A stretch of 64,000 nucleotides of DNA from Phytophthora colocasiae (GCA_018806915.1 JAGKQI010000081.1:310001-374000); one strand, 5' to 3'. Shown: positions 18,519-29,698, counted from the first letter of the stretch. Notes: a model not told the origin generated them from the letters alone. Made by a program: numbers and translations.

Positions 18519-21123
18519 ATGAGCCAGCAAGGAAGTGATCCCGGGAGCGATTATTTGCCTACACCTCCCGATTCCCCAAGATCCCGACGGTCCGCCATCT
18601 CCCCATTCCGACATCTCGCGACGTTCGTCGGGTCCGGCTCCAGACCACGCACGCCCGCTCTCATCCGATGAGGCTGGGCCGATGCCGGGCAGTCCAGGGT
18701 GGGATCGCCTGGTGCGCGAACGTGATCCAACTAAGTCGTGAAGCCATGGAACTTCGGGCGCATGTCGACGCCATGGAGCGGTTCCGGGCAGACCAGCAGG
18801 GCGAGATTGCGCGTCTGGAGCGCGAGATCGCTGATCTCGCGGAGGAAGCCTCTGATCTCGATGGATTGCGTATGCAGGTTCACCAGCTCCGATCGGAACG
18901 CGACGAGTTCGCGCGGCGTCTCAACTCTGCCCAGGCAGACCTAGATCGAGCTACAGAGGACAGGATCGTCTGACCGAAGAGGTGGAACAAGCCACCAACG
19001 AGATCCAGGATCTCCAGGCGGAAGCCCGGATCCATGCTTGCGATCTGGCTGAGGCGAAGCAAGACTCCATCACTGCCAAGGCCAGCTACAACCGGATCTC
19101 GGCTGATCTTGCACATCTCCAACTGGATTCCAGCCCCACGCCTTCGACAGGGGCTCCCACCCGATTGGCCCTGGCTGAGCGAGATCGAGCCTTGGCGGAC
19201 TCCGCCCGAGCGATCGGACCAGTATCGCTGGTGAACGTGACCTAGCCACCGATCAACTCGCCCACGCTAACTCCGAACTGAACCGAGTCACTTCGGAGCG
19301 GGATCGCCTACTCGTGGAACGAGACCAAGCGTTCGCAGATCGTGACAGAGCACAGGCGGATCTCAGCGCCGAGCGACAACGATCCACTCGTCTAGGTGCG
19401 CATATAGTCTAGATCCCCCTCCACCTGACCATGATCACTCATATTCTGTTTGTCGTAGAGGATGATCTGATCGGTACCCATGCCGAAGTGCAGGAGTTAG
19501 AAGCGAGTCTTCAGGCATTGCAGGAGAACTACGATCAGGCAGAAGGTGACGTAATGGCGACCACCAACGTCCTGACCGAAATGGTGTCTCGGCTCCGCGC
19601 TGCTCAAGATGATCGGGGGGTCAAACGTGCTCTCAGTCCGCCCCCATCTCCTGCTACATCGCCCCCGCACAAGACCTCGCGGACGGAGCCTCCCCCGGCC
19701 GATCACGACGCGGCCCCACCTGATGTTCCCGCTGGAGACCAACCCGGTGGCCAGGCCCAGGCGACCGAGCTCGAAGAAAAGCACGAGGAAAGCCCAGACC
19801 CCTTCGATCTGGGTCCTGAACCCGCGATCCCGACTGGGCCGGATGCGGAGGAAGCAGATCGCACCCAGGCCACCTCGCAAGTGACCGTGGAAGCACCTTC
19901 CCCGAAGAAGGGTGGCTCGGATCGGTCCAAACGTAAACCCGATCCAGAGCATGACGATGACGCGGAGGATTCTGGCGCTGGATCCGACGACGCTCTTCGG
20001 GCTACGATACTCCGATCGCTGTCGTGGCACCGCCGGCATGGAAATCCTCCTCCAGCATCCGGTGATCAAGGGGCCTGCTCCATCGACGCCTCCGGCGCAG
20101 CCGACACCTCCGGGCGGCAGTTCCCCACAGACTCCGATCACTTCTCCTCAGGGGTCCCCGAGGGGTAGTCCAGCTGGCGGGAGCCCTCCCGGTGGGGATC
20201 TCCGGGTGGCGGCTCTCCCGGCGGATCGCCACGCCCCAGCTGCACCCTCCCTGTTCGCGATCAGCTCGTCTATTCCCGGGTATGCGAACGTCCGGCAGTT
20301 TGCGGCTGGTGATGTCTTCCCGTGGGATCCGATGTTCGTCGGAACTTTGGCGATCGTCGGTATGATCCTCTCCACATTGTCCAAGAGGCTGCTGCTACCT
20401 CCCGGATTCCTCTACCCCGCGAGATCACCGGCTAATCGCCCTTCCCGAGCCGGGGTCGGTTGGTTGGCTAGCCTGATCACTGGGCCCAACGTGCAGGCCC
20501 TACTTGCTACCCGACCTTGGGAGGTGCTCCGCAACCGACCGGCCCCCCTCACCTTCGATCTCGGTCTACATCGTCGTGCTGGAACCATGCTGGGGCAGAT
20601 CGCGGATGCCTACGCCGCCTTCGAGTCAGATCACCTGCAGGCCTACTGGGAATCGACCCATTATCTCGAGATCACGAAGGCGATGTATGAAGCTGATCCT
20701 GATCTCCGTCGGTATTACCTCGAGCGTCGGCAACGGCGTAGCCGTACCGGAGAACGTTGGCGGCTGCTGTTGGGACGATTCCTGCCCATGATGAGGGCGA
20801 TGTGGGCGGACATCGATCTTCTGCTCGATCCCTACTTCCTGCACTTCCCTACTATCCGTGATCGGGTATACTGGTACCCCGGATCGGCCTCCCGAATGGC
20901 TAACCTGGCCCAGCCGACTCTGAACCGACCGGAGCCCACCGATCTGATCTCTGCGTTGGCAGAATGCGATCAGGAGGACCCTTGGCGCAACCATTACCGC
21001 GATCGGCCGGCAGATCACCCGTCCCGGCAGATCCCACGGCTCGAAAACAAGTTTAACTCCGCCTGCTCCACCTACACCTCCTGGGACTCCCTGATCCCGC
21101 GATCTCGACCAGTCCGGAGGTGA
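18519..21123 (+). CDS. Antisense gene of the Gypsy element: coiled-coil protein with intron (frameshifted)
   Basis: A gene on the strand opposite to gag-pol, between integrase and 3' LTR. A likely ATG at 18519 opens MSQQGSDPGSDYLPTPPDSP. After two frame shifts (about 18600-18720) a long coiled coil follows: MERFRADQQGEIARLEREIA, LRSERDEFARRLNSAQADLD and, in the next frame, VTSERDRLLVERDQAFADRD. A GT-AG intron at 19396-19458 (63 nt) joins STRL to EDDLIGTHAEVQELEASLQA in frame, keeping the heptads. An acidic, proline-rich linker then leads, after a frame change near 20040, to a C-terminal domain of about 300 residues (FAAGDVFPWDPMFVGTLAIV, LGQIADAYAAFESDH, YLEITKAMYEADPDLRRYYL) ending at 21123. 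No family is recognised. The long coiled coil, proper splice signals and coding-like composition support a real protein. Confidence 0.65.
19396..19458 (+). other. Predicted spliceosomal intron in the antisense gene
   Basis: 63 nt, GTGCGC...TCGTAG, with stop codons inside in the exon frame. Removing it joins two coiled-coil segments in frame. Confidence 0.55.
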
Positions 21124-21467
21124 TCAGCTGAGCCCGGAGTCGGTCAGCACGCTTACATATTCTCTATCACGATCCGGTACTTCGCCACGCGATCCTGACT
21201 CCAGCCTAGCCTCTTTTCAATTCCACGTAATCTTTCCAGCTTCAAAACCAGCGTTCTTCTCCATACTTACTCCACAGTTTCGATCCCACTTAGCATCTTC
21301 TGAAATCTCCACACCTTCCATCCAATCACTCCGGTTTCACATGCATATACAAGAAAAATATAAAATCTCCACGAAAAATATAAAATCTCACATCCGATCC
21401 AGATAGACATCCAGATCAGCATCCGCGATCTCGGCGTTGTGACCCGGTCACGTCGCCTTCTCTGCGT
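21124..21467. other. Spacer between antisense gene and pol end
   Basis: 344 bp of the outer element between the converging antisense gene and the integrase/chromodomain frame. A short duplicated AAATATAAAATCTCCACGA-type motif occurs near 21355-21390. No gene. Confidence 0.45.
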
Positions 21468-22055
21468 CTACACCTCTTCGTGCGACTGCATCACGCCAAA
21501 CCGATTTCGGTTAGCATGATCACGTAGGAACGCGCTCAGTATGGCTCCACAGTTAAGATCAGCTTCGTCGACCCAAGTTGTTTCATCATAACCGACCCAG
21601 TGCACCAGGAATTCACGATAGATCCGGCCGTAGCGAGTCCGTTTCCCACTTCGCATGTCCGAGATCCGTTCGACCTCGTACTCGTCGGCATCCAGATCTG
21701 GGGCCCAACTGTCCTCCGGAAGGAGGATCTCATCGAAATCTAGCCGATCTGCTTCATCCACAGTCAACTCGACCCGCGGTCGATCCGGAAAATTCCGCAC
21801 CAGCTTTAGCTTAGAAACATGGACCACTGGAAAGATATGGTAATCAGATCCCGCGATCTCCAGCTTGATCGTGAATTCGTTGAGCTTCTCTGCAACACGG
21901 AACGGGCCGTGCCAAAGGTGAGCGAGTTTACGTGCATACCCTTCCTTCACACGATCTAGGTATAGCCAAACTCGTGATCCAGCTTCGATCTGATGCGGAT
22001 CGACATCCTCATTGTGCCGATTGGCTCGATCTGCAATCGCCTCTCGTAGTCTACT
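21468..22055 (-). pseudogene. Outer Gypsy element: integrase C-terminus and chromodomain
   Basis: The minus frame from about 22055 reads RLREAIADRANRHNEDVDPH, then AGSRVWLYLD, then KLAHLWHGPFRVAEKLNEF, the GPY/F-type end of Gypsy integrase. It is followed by a chromodomain-like block (EYEVERISDMRSGKRTRYGR, EFLVHWVGYDETTWVDEADL). Chromodomains steer integration to marked chromatin. The catalytic core that should connect this to the N-terminal integrase at 27.7 kb is missing: about 150 residues were lost when the inner element came to lie here. Confidence 0.8.
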
Positions 22056-22240
22056 GGTCGTGGACCAAGTCGATCGCTGAGTGTCTCTGACACTGGACCT
22101 GTTACGGTCATTGATTGTGCAGCGGCACGTACTCCGCTGAGCGGCATCGGTCGTCGACCGAGTGGATCGCTGAGTGTCCCTGACACTGGGCCGAGAGAGG
22201 CCGAAACTTGTGCGACGGCACGTACTCCGTCGAGTAGACG
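22056..22240 (+). repeat. 93-bp tandem duplication in the inner pol leader
   Basis: Two units with a 93-bp period start at 22056 and 22149, both reading GGTCGT(G/C)GACC followed by GATCGCTGAGTGTC and later GGCACGTACTCCG. In the pol frame each encodes an SLSV.DTGP..A.ARTP-type repeat. Confidence 0.6.
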
Positions 22241-22304
22241 ATCTTCGGCTAGGCGAAGACGTCGTAAGGCCCTTCGGGCGAGACGCTCTGCGTCTGAGTC
22301 ATCC

Positions 22305-23500
22305 GTGACGTCAAGTGCCGACGCACCGGAGGGCTGTGGGCAGCTATACACTCTGGTTGATGGAGTGGGCGGTAGTGCCGAAGGCAGTGTCCTGCTGGAC
22401 GACTTGCCAAGTGTTGACAAGCTCCTTGAGCTAGAAGAGATGTCCTTCGCCGACTTTGGCGATGCCTTGAAGGCTGGCGAATTCGCCGAGGTGGTCATCG
22501 TTCGACCTGAGGAGGAGTTAAACTCGTCGTCCCTCGTTGACGAGTCCGTCTTGGCCGAAGTCAAGAAGGCGTTGAACGCCAGGAGTGGATCGGAGATCCT
22601 CAAGAACCCCTCGGATCCCTTCCACTCCTTGCTGAAGGAATATGGAGACGTTGTCTCGAAGGAACCACCGAGTGGCCTGCCTCCCGACCGAGGCGTTCGT
22701 CATGAGATCGACTTAGTTCCCGGAACTAAGTACTGCGTGACCCGACAGTGGCCTCTTCCTTCAAAGAGCAATGCGACGTCATTGACGCCTTCTTCCGTGC
22801 GAAGCACGCGGCGGGGTCTCGTGCGCGAGAGCAAGTCTCCGCATTCCGCGCCAACGTTCTGTGTCAGAAAGCCGAATGGCAAGTGGCGTATCGTTCACGC
22901 TTTTAACAAGCTCAACACTGCCACGATTCCGGCGCAGACGCCGATTCCTAGGAAGGATGTTCTTCAGAACAACATGGTGGGTTGCACCATGTACAGTGCA
23001 CTCGACTTAGTCGATGGGTACTATCAGCTGCTCATGCGAGCCAGTGATATTCCGCTTACAGCGGTGAGCACCCCGAGCGGTATGCTCTGGGAGTGGCTCG
23101 TCATGCCCCAAGGGCTCTCGAACGCGCCCGCAACGTTCAATCGTCTAGTGAAGCAGCTGTTCAGGCCCCTACGGGCATTCGCACAAACGTACTTTGACGA
23201 CGTGTTCGTCCACAGTCAGGCCGAACACGGCAAGACTGACGTTGAGGTGCACGTGGAACACGTGAGAGCTGTGCTCGAGTGCATGCGCACGAACAAGCTG
23301 TACGCCAACGCAGACAAGTGCGGCGCGGAAGAAATCCCCTTCCTAGGGTGCTTCATTGGGAAGCATGGCCTTCGTGCTGATCCAGCAAAGGTCAAGGCCA
23401 TTGTGGATTGGCCGGTTCCCTTGAACCAGAAGGACTTGCGTAAGTGGCTGGGTTTGGCCAACTACTTTTTGGCACAAAGTACAGCGAGAACTACGCTGAG
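22305..23500 (+). pseudogene. Inner Gypsy element: reverse transcriptase
   Basis: The frame is open from about 22080. Reverse transcriptase blocks are clear: HSAPTFCVRKPNGKWRIVHA, then YSALDLVDGYYQLLMRASD, then LVMPQGLSNAPATFNRLV, and the catalytic QTYFDDVFVHS (YxDD). Two nearby compensating indels at about 22760 and 22815 scramble some 17 residues before block 1. A further frame change near 23465 leads into the RNase H frame. No protease with a DTG/DSG motif was seen upstream. Confidence 0.8.
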
Positions 23501-24040
23501 TTGGCTCGGCCACTGACGGATCTCCTTAAGAAGGATGCCGAGTGGGTATGGCGTGCCGAGCACGAGAATGCGTTCACTTGTATCAAGGATAGCCTGCTTC
23601 AGGCACCGATACTGGCGCTGCCAGACCCCGCTCGTCCGTTTATTGTCGTCTGTGACGCCTCGGACTTTGCCATCGGCAGTGCTTTGCTACAAGCGGACGC
23701 CGAAGGGCGCGAACGCGTCATTGCGTTTGAGTCGCGACAGCTCAAGGCTGCTGAGAAGAACTATCCAGTTCATGACAAGGAGCTACTTGCGATGAAGTAC
23801 GCTCTCGTCAAATTCAGGGTTCACCTGCTCGGCTCCAAGCCGTTTGTGATCTACACGGATCATGCGTCACTACGCACAGCGACGCAGTCGCCTCACCTCT
23901 CGCAGAGGATGGCCCGATGGCTCTCCTTCTTTGCGGAGTATAACTTCGAGGTGAAGTACAAGCCTGGCAGGCAGAACGTCCTCGCTGACGCGTTATCACG
24001 TCGCCCGGACTATGAGTTTATCTCCATGCCACCTCGGTGA
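23444..24040 (+). pseudogene. Inner Gypsy element: RNase H
   Basis: Reads SENYAELARPLTDLLKKDAE, then the RNase H core VVCDASDFAIGSALLQ, AFESRQLKAAEKNYPVHDKE, YTDHASLRTA and LADALSRRPDYE. The catalytic D, E, D and D positions of Gypsy RNase H are present. It ends at a TGA and overlaps the integrase frame by 4 bases. Confidence 0.8.
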
Positions 24041-25186
24041 CGTCGTCCGTGACGGACATGGTTCGAGCAGCGTACGCTCAGGACGACTCTTGTGTCGCGT
24101 TGCTCCAAGCTCTGGGGAGCGATGAGTTTAAAGACTCAAAGGTGACTCTGTCACGACGCCTAAAGGCGAGACTCCAACGCTACAGCCTGGAAGGCGGTCT
24201 GCTGTACTACAGCACGGGTCAGGATGACCCACCACGAGTGGTAGTTCCTCACGATGAGGATCTGAAGTACCGTATCCTCTATGAGGCTCACGACACACCC
24301 ACAGGCGGCCACCTCGGTCGCGAGAAGACGTACGGCTTGGTGAGCTCCATGTACTGGTGGCCGAAGATGTACAAGTGGGTCAGCACATATGTGCGCACGT
24401 GCGAGACGTGTCAGCGGGTTAAACCCTCGCCGCATGCGGCTGCGCCTTTGGCGAGCTTACCTGTACCCTCTGGGTGTTGGCAGTCCATAAGTATGGACTT
24501 TGTGTTTGGCCTGCCGAAGGACTCCGGCAGGCAACACGGGCGTGGTGGTCTTTGTTGACCGTCTGAGCAAGATGGCTCATCTAGCGGCTGTGCCGGACAC
24601 CGTCGATGGTGCTGGTACAGCGACGATCTTCATCGATCGGGTCTTCCGCCAGCATGGGCTGCCTGAGACCATTGTCTCGGATCGAGATCCCCGTTTCACG
24701 GGTCACTTCTGGACGTCCGTCTTCAAGGTGCTGGGCACTCGACTGAACATGTCCACGGCGGACCATCCGCAGACCGACGGTCAGACCGAACGCGTGAACC
24801 GCGTTCTGGAGGACATCCTCCGCAGCGTATGCGCTGAAACGCCGAAGCGTTGGAGCGCTATGCTCCCTCTCGTTGAGTTCTCCATGAACAATGCGGTGCA
24901 TGCCTCGACAGGCTTCACCCCGTTCTACGTGAACGGCCTTGCGCACCCGCGCGTTCCGCTCACTCCGCCACGCGGTAGCCTTGGGCTTGGTGGGGGAGAG
25001 GCTGTGCCGTCGCTCGACTCCGAGCTTGCTGATATCAGCCCTTCTGCTGTGCGTAAACAAGTCGATGACTTCCTCTCGGTGAGATTGAGCGTATTACGCC
25101 GTGTACGTGACGCGATGGCTGAAAGCCAAGACGTTCAGAAGGAACAAGCGGATACAAAAGGTAGAAAGCAATGTATGGGAATTTAA
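24037..25186 (+). pseudogene. Inner Gypsy element: integrase core
   Basis: The HHCC zinc region is AHDTPTGGHLGREKT...CETCQRVKP. The D,D-35-E core is SMDFVFGLP, VSDRDPRFTGHFW and QTDGQTERVNR. A one-base frame change near 24535, just after the first Asp, separates two frames (24037-24558 and 24500-25186). All catalytic acids are present. Confidence 0.8.
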
Positions 25187-25992
25187 GGTCGGTGACCAGG
25201 TTTTATTAAACGCTAAGAACCTACCTACACATGCAGTGTCAAATGTCTTTAAGACGAAATTGCGTCCGCGTTTCATCGGACCATTTACGGTCGTGGCCAG
25301 AAGGGCCTGGCATACACGCTTGACTTGCCAAAGCGGATGCGAACACACCCGGTGTTCTACGTCGGCTTGCTTAAGCCATATCAGGACCCCCGCGGGGTGA
25401 GCGCGGAGGCGCTGGCACCGACGACACGTGCCCAGGCTGCGTCATCTGCAGCAGCAACGTCACCTGACCTCGCAACTCAGCGAGCTGGAAGCTCCTGCTG
25501 GTGCAGGCGAGCAGTCAGGGACTGAGGACCTTCGAGCCAAGCCATCCGGCTTTCAATCTCCTCCATGTCATGAGCGAGACGGGCATGCGAATGCCAAACA
25601 CTCTCGACGTTCCCTTGAAGGGACTGAGTCTGACTCCGGAGAGTACCGATCGAGTGATCGAGTTGGTACCAGAGCGCGATGCGACAAATAGCGCTCGTCA
25701 CACTCATCGAGTACGGCGTTCCGCAGCGAATCGGCCTCCTCCGCCGTTGCTCGATGAGCAGGGGACTCCCCACTACCACGTGGAGCGCCTGATGGCGCGG
25801 CGTCGCCACCGTAGTCAAAACCAGTATCTGGTGAAGTGGCGTGGATATCCTCATTCCCAAAACTCGTGGGAGTTTGAAGGGTCCCTGAGGCAGGACTGCC
25901 CTGACGTCGTGGACGCTTTTGATCGCGAAGATCGGGGGCGCCCGAAGGGCTCGAGGTCGACCACTCGGTCGACACCCGCTTCTCACCACTAG
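25187..25992 (+). pseudogene. Inner Gypsy element: integrase C-terminus and chromodomain
   Basis: Broken frames read RPRFIGPFTVVARR and RMRTHPVFYVGLLKPYQDPR, the integrase C-terminal end. The frame 25501-25992 then holds a chromodomain: ERLMARRRHRSQNQYLVKWR, GYPHSQNSWEFEGSLRQDC. It stops at the TAG at 25990-25992. Confidence 0.75.
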
Positions 25993-25999
25993 TGTGAGA

Positions 26000-27265
26000 A
26001 GCTGACGGACTAACAGCCGAGCTCAGGCTCTGGTCCGTGGCTGGCACAGCCAGCGAGTCTCCCTCGGAGACTGAAGGGCATCCTGCGAAGCAGGGATGAG
26101 TGGCCTGAGAGGCGGGAGCCACTGCCGTCGTGTGACGAGGAAAGCGGCCGGGCCGCACGCGTATCTTCGCGTACTGGAAGGAGTAGACCTCGGGCGAGGC
26201 GGACGTCCACCTCGGCGCAGCTCTCCATGAGCCGGTCAAACGACGCGAGCTTCCGTGAAGCCTCGGCCCAGGTGGCCACATGGACCATGTAGTCCCGGGT
26301 GGTCTCTCCGGTTTGGAGCAGGAGTGGATAAGTCCTCATCTGAGGCACAGACTCCCGTCGCCGTTGCTTATCTAAGCGTTGCCGATACTCGGCGAGTGTG
26401 CACACCTGCGGGGTCAGGAAACGCTCATGGAGCCCCTGTCGCTGCTGAGTCTCAGCCACCGTACGTGGAGGATTGCCTATGGCGTAACCATGCAGGTTTG
26501 GCTGCGCCATCAACTGCTTCACCTGCTCGGCAGGGTCGCGAGGCTCGAAGCCGTAGTCGCGCCGCGACGAAGTCCCCACGATGTCCCGTTGGACCGGTCG
26601 ACGTGACTCTGGAGCACCGCTCAGGGAAGCCTCCTGTGCCTCATCCAGAGGGTTGGTGATCGCGTCTTCGGCTCCCGCCAGAGTGACTCTGGCTCATCGC
26701 GAGCAGGAAGCGGTGGTGCGTTGCGCAACGCGTTGAGCACGAGGCTCGAAGGTCCCTCCGGGAACGGATTGGGCTGCCGCAGCTGCCGAGGAATTGAGTA
26801 CCGACGCGGATCGCGTGGAGAGCGCAGCTCAGATCGGGGCGTCCGAGGGCTCGCAGGAGCAGGAGACGCATGGGCATCGCCCTGTTCCGGACTCCTCGTA
26901 GTCCACTTCGACCTCGCCTTCCTCTGGAGGAGAGCGACGTGGGTCGCGCGTCGGCGACGCTGTCGTGTACTCGAAGGGTGACCCACCGCTACCACTTGAC
27001 TTCGGGCTGGCCTTTAACATCGCTCCGTAGCGAAGGCGAGACGCCGCGAAATACTCCGAATCGGAGGCGTGAGAGGAGCCGAGGGCTCCAGACCGGAAAG
27101 CGCTGAGGCGCTGGGGCGTAGACGCCTGGTCACTGGACACCTCAGGAGCGGTTGGCTCGCTGGGGAGAGTTGGAGAATGTGCTCGTTGAGCCAGCGCACC
27201 CGCGCACTCTCGTTGAGAGATTTCTTTTATCGGAAAAGTTGCCGGTGACAGGCCTTGACAGAAGA
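26000..27265 (-). pseudogene. Minus-strand gag-like or antisense ORF of the inner element
   Basis: On the strand opposite to pol, broken but long frames read TLPSEPTAPEVSSDQASTPQ, PPEEGEVEVDYEESG, PRDPRRYSIPRQLRQPNPFP, PRDPAEQVKQLMAQPNLHGY, LAEYRQRLDKQRRRESVPQM and YMVHVATWAEASRKLASFDR. Composition (P, S, R, E rich, then helical) is gag-like, but no zinc knuckle or certain gag motif was seen. Either gag was inverted by a rearrangement, or this is an antisense gene placed between pol and 3' LTR as in the outer element. The second idea is favoured by a purine tract beside the LTR in plus orientation. Confidence 0.45.
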
Positions 27266-27304
27266 GCAGTTATGTCTACAGTTGTAGATACTCCGTATCC
27301 ACGG

Positions 27305-27317
27305 TTTGGTGGGAAGG
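27305..27317 (+). promoter_or_regulatory. Probable polypurine tract of the inner element
   Basis: GGTGGGAAGG directly precedes TGTAACGG, the presumed LTR start. It supports plus orientation of this LTR. Confidence 0.45.
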
Positions 27318-27714
27318 TGTAACGGGGTTACACGGCGCTGCGCGCCTTGGCTACAATAGGTGTGGTATACACCATCCAGGTCACAAGTCACAGATCCGTG
27401 TACAACACATAGTGTTTCTCACACGTCACATATGTAGCCAGTTGCTGGCTGTTAGCTCAGAGCCACACATTACATTTGATTAGGATTTAGTATGTTAGAT
27501 ACTAAATCCGTTACATTCAGGATTAGGGCAATAAAATAAATAAAAATCAGTTTGCATTTTACATAATTAGTGTTAGTTCCTTTATTATAGGGACACTGAT
27601 TGTGAGAGTCCCGTATTTAGTGGACTACTCGGTTCTTGTATAGAACCGAAGGCTAGTGCCTTGCAAGCAGGACTCTACGAGTCAACCCAACTTCCTCTGT
27701 GCCGTGCACACCTA
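27318..27714 (+). repeat. Probable LTR of the inner element
   Basis: 397 bp from TGTAACGGGG to CTACGCA, ending exactly where the outer integrase frame resumes. It has TG...CA ends. No second copy exists in the window, so the borders are inferred. Confidence 0.5.
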
Positions 27715-28428
27715 CGCAGCCCCGCTGCATTCTTCATAAGATTCCGCGACTGTCTGGGCCGATCGGGAGGAACTGGCCTTTGCGATCACATATCCCGTGA
27801 ACAGATCGACCCAGATCAGTAGTTCGGTGTTGCCTTTGTTGGATCTGGGCAGAGAAGGTATGTGATCCATTGCTATGATCTGGAATGGGTATGTCGCCTG
27901 CAGATTCCCCGGCGACTCGCCCCGGATCGTGGGTCTCCCCTTCCCGGTCTCACAATCTACACACTCGCCTACGTATCGCTGCACGCTCCGATATAATCCC
28001 CTCCAGTGGAAATGATCTCGGATCCGCTGATAAGTGCGTCCGATCCCCTGATGTCCTCCTTCCAGAGTCGTATGATAGTGGTGGAGGACATCCTGCTATA
28101 ACGTTTCTGGAACTACAAGTCTCATCAGGCGATCGCGATCACCTCTTGATCTCGGCCCTGGTGGGCAGTAAAACAACAGATCTTGTTCATCTACCTCGTA
28201 CTCGGAGGCGATCTTGGCGTAGGATCCGGATTCGGCTCGAGTAAGATCCGCGATCTGCCCAGCCAGGTACTTCTTTAGTCCTGCGATCCAGACCTCCTCG
28301 TCCTGGGCTCGCCTGATCCGATCAACCCGCATCTCCCGGATCAGTTCCTCTCGCAAGACAGCGGCGCCAGGTCGCGCTCGGGCTGCACGCGTGGCTACTG
28401 CCGACACTTGCACAGATCGATCTTCCAA
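27712..28428 (-). pseudogene. Outer Gypsy element: integrase N-terminus
   Basis: Minus frame with the HHCC zinc region (HHYHTTLEGGHQG...CVDC) and the first catalytic Asp (IIAMDHIPSLPRSNKGNTEL). An in-frame TAG near 28100 interrupts it between VVPETL and QDVLHHYH. The frame ends abruptly after AESYEECSGA where the inner element starts. Confidence 0.8.
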
Positions 28429-28942
28429 CTCGAGGGATCAACACCTCCATTAAGCCGATTCAGGGTGATCAGATCGCATCGATCTGTCTCATCGTGGACT
28501 TCGATCCCGCTTCCTCGCTGCAGCGCGGCACTCGCCAAGCTATCTGCGCTCCCATTCCAGTCTCTCTTCACATGGACCAGCTCGTGATCTCCCCAATTCC
28601 GCAAGTGATCTAGCACCTTCTGTTTCAGTAAGCGTCAATCCTGGCGCCTTGCAGTCGATCTCGCCCCGGACTTGTCGGATTACCAGATTCGAATCGCCAC
28701 AAACGACCAAACGGCGGCGTTCTAACTGTGCGATCATGCCAAGACCTAGCAAGAGTCCACGGTATTCCCGCTTCATTGACAGTGAGGCTTTCAGCATAAT
28801 CCGATCTAGCCTTGATCACCTTCCACTCTGGTAAACTCCACACGATCGCGCTGAAAGCGCCTCCTCCTCGTTTCACGCGTGCCGATCCGTCGAAACTTAT
28901 AACCCACAACTCCTCATCTGGGTCTACAGTGGGGATCGGCAT
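28395..28942 (-). pseudogene. Outer Gypsy element: second (archaeal/plant-like) RNase H
   Basis: A second RNase H fold lies between the Gypsy RNase H and integrase. Blocks are VISFDGSARVKRGGGAFSAI (Asp 1), NEA followed in the next frame by EYRGLLLGLGM (Glu), VVCGDSNLVIRQVRGEIDC (Asp 2) and VKRDWNGSADSLASAAL (Asp 3). The FDGSA opening and GDSxLVxxQ block are typical of the RVT_3/RNase HI-like group seen in plant Tat elements, and differ from the Gypsy-type TDASD domain. One frame change near 28800 and another near 28600 break it. All four catalytic acids are present. Confidence 0.75.
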
Positions 28943-29013
28943 CTGGATCCGACGTTTTGGCTCCTTTCGCGGCGCGATCGCGATCAGAGCTTCGTCGATC
29001 TCCGATCGGGGCG

Positions 29014-29688
29014 TTATGTTAGCTGCGATCGCCCCAGTATTTCATCCTCCTCCCTTCGTACACTGTGATCTCGAGTGTCCACGGGGACAGAAGAGCAGAC
29101 CATTGTCCCAGACGTCGCTTGGAGGCCGGCAGACTTGAACAGCCAGGCAAGCGTCGAGTGTCGGGTTAGGACCTTGATCCGACGTCCCACCAACAAGGTG
29201 TAGTGTAGATCCAAGATCCGAAGTAGAGCTAACACCTCCTTTTCGGCGACATTATAATTCAGCTCGTTGGTCTTCAAGGTTCGGCTGGCAAACGCGACCG
29301 GGTGGTAGATCTGGTCGTGTTCCTGCATTAGTGCGGCGGAAATCGCCCAGTCACTAGCGTACACGATCACCACGGGTAACTTCGTCGTGTCGAAGTGGCG
29401 AAGGATCGGGGTCGACGCGATCTTGGTCTTCAAGGCTGTAAACGCCCTGTATGCCCTACCCCACCTCTCGTCACCAGTCTTTAGGCCCAGGTTGGTTCCG
29501 ATCTCGCTTGAACAGGGTGAAGACATCGCCCCCAAGTCAGGATCCGTTGTACTATCGCTTCTTTGAGTCGGGATATCTAGCGATCTATCCCGATCCGACT
29601 TAAGCGCGACGGGATCTTGAGTGATCAGGTCCATGCTATCCATGATCTTTCGTAGATCTGGTCGCTTCTTCAGTTCTGCGAACTCCAC
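29014..29688 (-). pseudogene. Outer Gypsy element: canonical RNase H (decayed)
   Basis: Contains ILRHFDTTKLPVVIVYASDW, then HPVAFASRTLKTNELNYNVA, then LTRHSTLAWLF. It aligns with the Gypsy RNase H, but the first acid position reads YASDW instead of TDASD and the third reads TRHSTL instead of TDHxxL. So this domain may have lost activity while the second RNase H kept its acids. Confidence 0.7.
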
Positions 29689-29698
29689 CTCACGTAGT

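Larger units (their letters stand above)
22056..27714 (+). mobile_element. Inner, 5' truncated Ty3/Gypsy element nested in the outer one
   Basis: Foreign DNA splits the outer integrase gene. Plus-strand pol (reverse transcriptase, RNase H, integrase, chromodomain) runs 22.1-25.99 kb. It is followed by a minus-strand reading frame (26.0-27.27 kb), a purine tract and one LTR (27318-27714). There is no left LTR and no plus-strand gag, and no clean target duplication, so the left end is truncated or was joined by recombination with loss of the outer integrase core. Pol contains single-base frame changes, including a compensating pair near 22760-22815. Confidence 0.75.

Noticed and set aside
19497..20141. 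214-residue minus-strand frame inside the antisense gene
   Set aside because: Shadow of the proline/aspartate-rich linker; it lacks any Gypsy domain although it lies on the gag-pol strand.
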